Below, in pieces: positions 60,742 through 64,000 of a stretch of DNA of 64,000 bases (the stretch's first letter is position 1; each line of letters opens with the position of its first letter). The notes below the pieces were generated by a model. The model was not told the origin of the DNA and ran no database searches. It saw only the letters and a list, made by a program, of their open reading frames with translations. Origin of the DNA: Tenacibaculum aiptasiae (GTDB taxonomy: Bacteria > Bacteroidota > Bacteroidia > Flavobacteriales > Flavobacteriaceae); assembly GCF_008806755.1 (NCBI RefSeq), contig NZ_WAAU01000008.1:632964-696963 (forward strand), given 5' to 3'. Made by a program: the position numbers and the translations under genes.

Positions 60742-61488
60742 TTATTCTGGTAATTCTTTTAATTGAATTTTTTTAATAGTTTCTGTAGTTGCTGCTGTAA
60801 CTGATAATGGTAGAACTAATAATACTCCAACTACGGGTATTAATAAAAAAAGCGTAAAAACAATTCCATTTCCAATAGCCAATCCTTTATTTTCCTTTAC
60901 AAAACGGACACTCTCTTTATACTTAAAATGACGTTCTAAAGTATAATCCATATTACCAAATCCAGCATAATATGCTTGTACTAAGAATAACAATACTGTA
61001 GAAACTATACCTATTACTGGTATTAACCCAAAAAGTAAAATTATTACTGTTAAAAAAATACCTCTAATAAAGTTTCTAATATTTATTCGAATTCCTCTAA
61101 TTAATTGTTCTTGAAAACTTGTATTTCTATGTTGATTGCTTTCTCCCACCATATAGTTTTCTATTTTCTCAGATACTGGACTCATAAAAGGAGCTGATAA
61201 TGCCATTACAATATGTTTATACAAAACCAAACCAATTGTTATTATTAACAGTCCACTTAAAAAAGTACTGATTACTTCAAACGTTTCCTTGCCAAATTCC
61301 CATTTCCAAAAATCTGCTAAATAGTGTCCTAAATTATCCGATAATCCATAAGCAAAACCTCCAACTGCAATTGCTGTTAATAAACTTATTATAATGGGAA
61401 TTGTAAAATATTTCCACAATTTTAATTTAGATATTAATTGAAAAGCTCCGAAATAAGCTTTAATTCCTTTTATTATATTCTGAATCAT
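60742..61488 (-). CDS. EI24 (CysZ-like) domain membrane protein
   Basis: This 248-residue protein has about four to five membrane helices. It has an N-terminal IKGIKAYFGAFQLISKLKLW amphipathic region, KHIVMALSAPFMSPVSEKIE and RFVKENKGLAIGNGIVFTLF, all typical of EI24/CysZ-like proteins. CysZ relatives move sulfate, but EI24 domain members are diverse, so transport of sulfate is not asserted. It is leftward, separated from the TPR gene by a terminator. Confidence 0.85.
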   Translation of the reverse strand: MIQNIIKGIKAYFGAFQLISKLKLWKYFTIPIIISLLTAIAVGGFAYGLSDNLGHYLADFWKWEFGKETFEVISTFLSGLLIITIGLVLYKHIVMALSAPFMSPVSEKIENYMVGESNQHRNTSFQEQLIRGIRINIRNFIRGIFLTVIILLFGLIPVIGIVSTVLLFLVQAYYAGFGNMDYTLERHFKYKESVRFVKENKGLAIGNGIVFTLFLLIPVVGVLLVLPLSVTAATTETIKKIQLKELPE

Positions 61489-61504
61489 ATTATTTTTTTG
61501 AAAA

Positions 61505-61533
61505 AAAAACCGAAACTAAAAGTTTCGGTTTTT
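61505..61533 (-). terminator. Intrinsic terminator after the TPR gene
   Basis: AAAAACCGAAACT (61505-61517) pairs with AGTTTCGGTTTTT (61521-61533) across a three-base loop, in an A/T-rich context. Confidence 0.92.
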
Positions 61534-61551
61534 AATTTATGAAATATTTTT

Positions 61552-62787
61552 TTATTTCATTGACTTATATAAATCTCTATATTCTTTAGACTTATCTTCC
61601 ATTTCTAAAACTTCATATAAATTCATTAAAGTTTTAACAGTATCAATACTTCTATTTAATTCGTCTGCTTTTTCTAAGTATGGTAAAGCTTCTTTATAAA
61701 CTTCTTTTTGTTTTAATGCTAAAGCATCATACTTTTTAAAATTAGATAAATTTTTATTCATTTCCTCAACAATTGCTTTATCCTTATCTAACACTACTAC
61801 TGCTAAGTTCATATAAGCGTCACCATAATTTGGCTTTAACTCAACTGCTTTTTCATAGTATTTTCTAGCCTCTTCCATTCTACCTTGGTTAAAGTTAACT
61901 ACACCTAGGTTATAATATAAAGTTGGATTTTCTGGATCAAGAGCTACAGCTTCATTCATTAATTCACCAAACTTATCCATTTTACCAAGCTTAACATACA
62001 TATCTGCTTCATTTAATAAAAGGTTTAAATCTTTTGGATTGGCTTTTCTAGCTTCTGCCAAAGCAGTAATTGCTTCATCAGTTTTACCTTGTTCCTTCAA
62101 TATTAAAGCTATATTTTTAACTATAGTAGCAGTCTTAGATTCAGACATTTTATCTTGAGGCTTAATATATTCTTTAGTTTTAACACCTAAATCTCTTTGA
62201 ACTTTAGATCCTAAATTCACAACTTTTCCTGTTGCTTTATTTGTTGCTAAATATTGTACTTCAATTCCTGTGTACCCAATTTTTCTTAATTGTTTATAGT
62301 ACTTTATAGCTGCATCATAATCTTTAGCTTGTGAAGCTGAGATTGCTGCATTATAAACAAAAGAAGTGTCTGTTGGACTTAATACATATGTTAAATAAAA
62401 ATTATCGGCTGCGTTTTTATAATCTTTCTTATTATTATATAAATCAATCGCTTTTTTTGAAACCTCTTGAATCATTTGATTTAATAATGGTTTAGCATCT
62501 TCAGTATACTTGGTTTTACCCATAGCTAATAAAGCATTTAAAGCATCTGCCGCATTCTTGTAATCTTTCTTAGTTGCAAAAGCTTTACCTTTTAAGAAAT
62601 AAAATTTAGACTTATACTTATCTTCTCCATTCATCATTAAATCTCCCTCGATAGAGTTTAATATTGAGATTGCATTATTAAAATCTTGTTTTTTTATTGC
62701 TTTCTCAGCGGCTTTTAACTCAGATTTCTGTGCCATTAATCCTAATGACAATAATCCTAATGAAAGAGTTAATATTTGTTTTTTCAT
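61552..62787 (-). CDS. Exported tetratricopeptide-repeat protein
   Basis: This 411-residue protein has signal KKQILTLSLGLLSLGLMAQ. TPR-type repeats run along most of it (SFVYNAAISASQAKDYDAAIKYYKQ, IVKNIALILKEQGKTDEAIT, LNLLLNEADMYVKLGKMDKF, TLYYNLGVVNFNQGRMEEAR, GDAYMNLAVVVLDKDKAIVE; each given in part). It is 16 bases after gyrA on the same strand, so it is probably co-transcribed. The exact function is unknown; it likely acts as a periplasmic scaffold. Confidence 0.88.
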   Translation of the reverse strand: MKKQILTLSLGLLSLGLMAQKSELKAAEKAIKKQDFNNAISILNSIEGDLMMNGEDKYKSKFYFLKGKAFATKKDYKNAADALNALLAMGKTKYTEDAKPLLNQMIQEVSKKAIDLYNNKKDYKNAADNFYLTYVLSPTDTSFVYNAAISASQAKDYDAAIKYYKQLRKIGYTGIEVQYLATNKATGKVVNLGSKVQRDLGVKTKEYIKPQDKMSESKTATIVKNIALILKEQGKTDEAITALAEARKANPKDLNLLLNEADMYVKLGKMDKFGELMNEAVALDPENPTLYYNLGVVNFNQGRMEEARKYYEKAVELKPNYGDAYMNLAVVVLDKDKAIVEEMNKNLSNFKKYDALALKQKEVYKEALPYLEKADELNRSIDTVKTLMNLYEVLEMEDKSKEYRDLYKSMK

Positions 62788-62803
62788 TTTTAATCTAGTT
62801 TAT

Positions 62804-64000
62804 TTATTGTTGTTCTTGACTTTCGTTTGATTCTTGATTTTCAATTTCCATGCCATTTTCATCTTCTTCTTTTTCATGCATTACTTTTGCTACGGCAGCT
62901 ATACTATCTTTACCTTTAATGTTAATCAATCTAACTCCTTGTGTTGCACGTCCCATAACACGTAAATCTTCAACAGCCAAACGAATAGTAAGTCCTGATT
63001 TATTAATAATCATTAAATCATTCGAATCATCAACATTTTTAATAGCTACTAATTCTCCTGTTTTTTCTGATATATTTAAAGTTTTAACTCCTTTTCCTCC
63101 ACGGTTGGTAATGCGATAATCTTCTAATTTAGATCGTTTTCCATATCCTTTTTCAGAAACTACTAAGATATTACTATCCATATCGTTTACTGCAACCATA
63201 CCTACAACTTCATCATTCTCATGCATTAGAGTAATTCCTCTTACTCCAGATGCAGTTCTTCCCATTGGTCTAGTTTTAGCTTCTTCAAATCGAATTGATT
63301 TACCAGATTTTAATGCTAACATTACTTGGCTATCACCCGTAGTTAACTTTGCTTCTAATAATTCATCACCTTCTTTAATTGTAATCGCGTTGATACCATT
63401 TGTTCTTGGACGTGAATATTGCTCTAAAGGAGTCTTTTTTACCTGACCTCTCTTAGTTGCCATGATCACATAGTGACTATTAATATAACTTTCATCTTTT
63501 AAATCTCCAGTAACTAAGAATGCTTTTACTTTATCATCCTGCTCAATATTAATAAGATTTTGGATTGCTCTACCTTTGGTATTCTTTCCTCCTTCTGGAA
63601 TCTCATAAACTCTCATCCAGAATACTTTTCCTTTTTGAGTAAAGAATAACATATACTGGTGGTTTGTTCCTACAAATAAGTGCTCTAAGAAGTCCTCGTT
63701 ACGAGTTGTAGCTCCTTTTTGTCCACGTCCTCCTCTATTTTGAACTTTATATTCGTCTAAATTTGTACGTTTTACATATCCAGCATGAGAAATAGTAACT
63801 ACTACCTTAGAGTTAGGAATCATATCTTCGATTCTCATATCTCCTCCAGCATATTCTATTTCTGAACGACGATCATCTCCATACTTATCTCTAATTTGGA
63901 TTAACTCGTCTTTGATTATTTGATAACGTCTAGATTCATTTGCTAAAATATCCTTTAAATCAGCAATAGTTATCATAATTTCATCGTACTCAGCACGTAA
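62804..64000 (-). CDS. gyrA: DNA gyrase subunit A (C-terminal part; N-terminus outside window)
   Basis: The 399 codons seen begin inside the coiled-coil end of the breakage domain (LRAEYDEIM, then RYQIIKDELIQIRDKYGDDR). They run through the C-terminal beta-pinwheel, with repeated GYVKRTNLDEY, RGQVKKTPLEQY, GYGKRSKLEDY and RGQ-like blade motifs. NRGGRGQKG is the GyrA-box-like motif, needed for DNA wrapping and supercoiling. The tail is acidic and Gln-rich (ESQEQQ). The active-site Tyr lies beyond the right edge. Confidence 0.93.
   Translation of the reverse strand, partial: LRAEYDEIMITIADLKDILANESRRYQIIKDELIQIRDKYGDDRRSEIEYAGGDMRIEDMIPNSKVVVTISHAGYVKRTNLDEYKVQNRGGRGQKGATTRNEDFLEHLFVGTNHQYMLFFTQKGKVFWMRVYEIPEGGKNTKGRAIQNLINIEQDDKVKAFLVTGDLKDESYINSHYVIMATKRGQVKKTPLEQYSRPRTNGINAITIKEGDELLEAKLTTGDSQVMLALKSGKSIRFEEAKTRPMGRTASGVRGITLMHENDEVVGMVAVNDMDSNILVVSEKGYGKRSKLEDYRITNRGGKGVKTLNISEKTGELVAIKNVDDSNDLMIINKSGLTIRLAVEDLRVMGRATQGVRLINIKGKDSIAAVAKVMHEKEEDENGMEIENQESNESQEQQ

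Noticed and set aside
1..64000. Mobile elements, CRISPR arrays, tRNA or rRNA genes
   Set aside because: I saw no transposase, integrase, regularly spaced repeat, tRNA-like cloverleaf or rRNA sequence. All gaps are short and most end in ordinary terminators.

Overview
The window looks like a chromosomal segment from a marine-type member of the Flavobacteriaceae (Bacteroidota), perhaps Tenacibaculum or a close relative. This is inferred from the low GC content, the many lipoprotein and TonB-associated families, Bacteroidota-type promoters (TTTG about 20 bases upstream of TAnnTTTG), and flavobacterial families such as DUF5690, DUF6438, DUF6249 and YwbE. I see no rRNA, tRNA, insertion sequence, prophage or CRISPR array. 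Both ends cut through genes: an NrnA-like phosphoesterase at the left and gyrA at the right.

1-10.2 kb is a housekeeping block: nrnA, ndk, a DUF721 protein, recF, a TPR membrane protein, ribH, a small membrane protein, mutL, two tandem rhomboid proteases, an endonuclease/exonuclease/phosphatase-family protein and a geranylgeranyl-reductase-like flavoprotein. 10.2-13.2 kb is a leftward run of an orphan oligopeptide-binding lipoprotein, a DUF4442 protein, a monooxygenase-like protein and an acetyltransferase. 13.3-17.5 kb runs rightward with mtaB, lipoproteins, a hydrolase and a lytic transglycosylase, followed by leftward ywbE and a cold-shock gene.

18.3-26.9 kb is the most distinctive part. 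A leftward run encodes a TonB-dependent receptor, a DUF5690 transporter, a TIGR03364-type FAD oxidoreductase, a phosphonatase-like HAD hydrolase and a lipoprotein phosphodiesterase carrying a four-repeat hemopexin-like domain. A convergent XRE-cupin regulator gene lies at its end. A palindromic motif, TTTACTATTWGTAAA, occurs before the receptor gene and twice before the phosphodiesterase gene. I read this as a scavenging system for an organophosphonate or its ester: release outside the cell, outer- and inner-membrane uptake, oxidative deamination, then C-P bond cleavage. The substrate is not known.

27-36 kb runs leftward: folE, hisS, a BrkB-family protein, a pentapeptide-repeat protein, an M3 peptidase, a thioredoxin-like protein, nadC and a GH71/99-like lipoprotein. 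36-44 kb holds rlmH, a duplicated coiled-coil protein, an XRE membrane regulator, rdgB with an iron-type ABC transporter, an M28 peptidase, a carboxypeptidase-regulatory-domain protein and a transglutaminase-like protein. 44-57 kb is rich in exported hydrolases. It also holds an ECF sigma factor and a divergent DUF6249 gene, served by two near-identical promoter-like elements (TTGTAACC, 17 bases, GTCA) on opposite strands. 57-64 kb runs leftward: a DUF6263-like protein, an E2 acyltransferase, hemF, an EI24-family protein, a TPR protein and gyrA.
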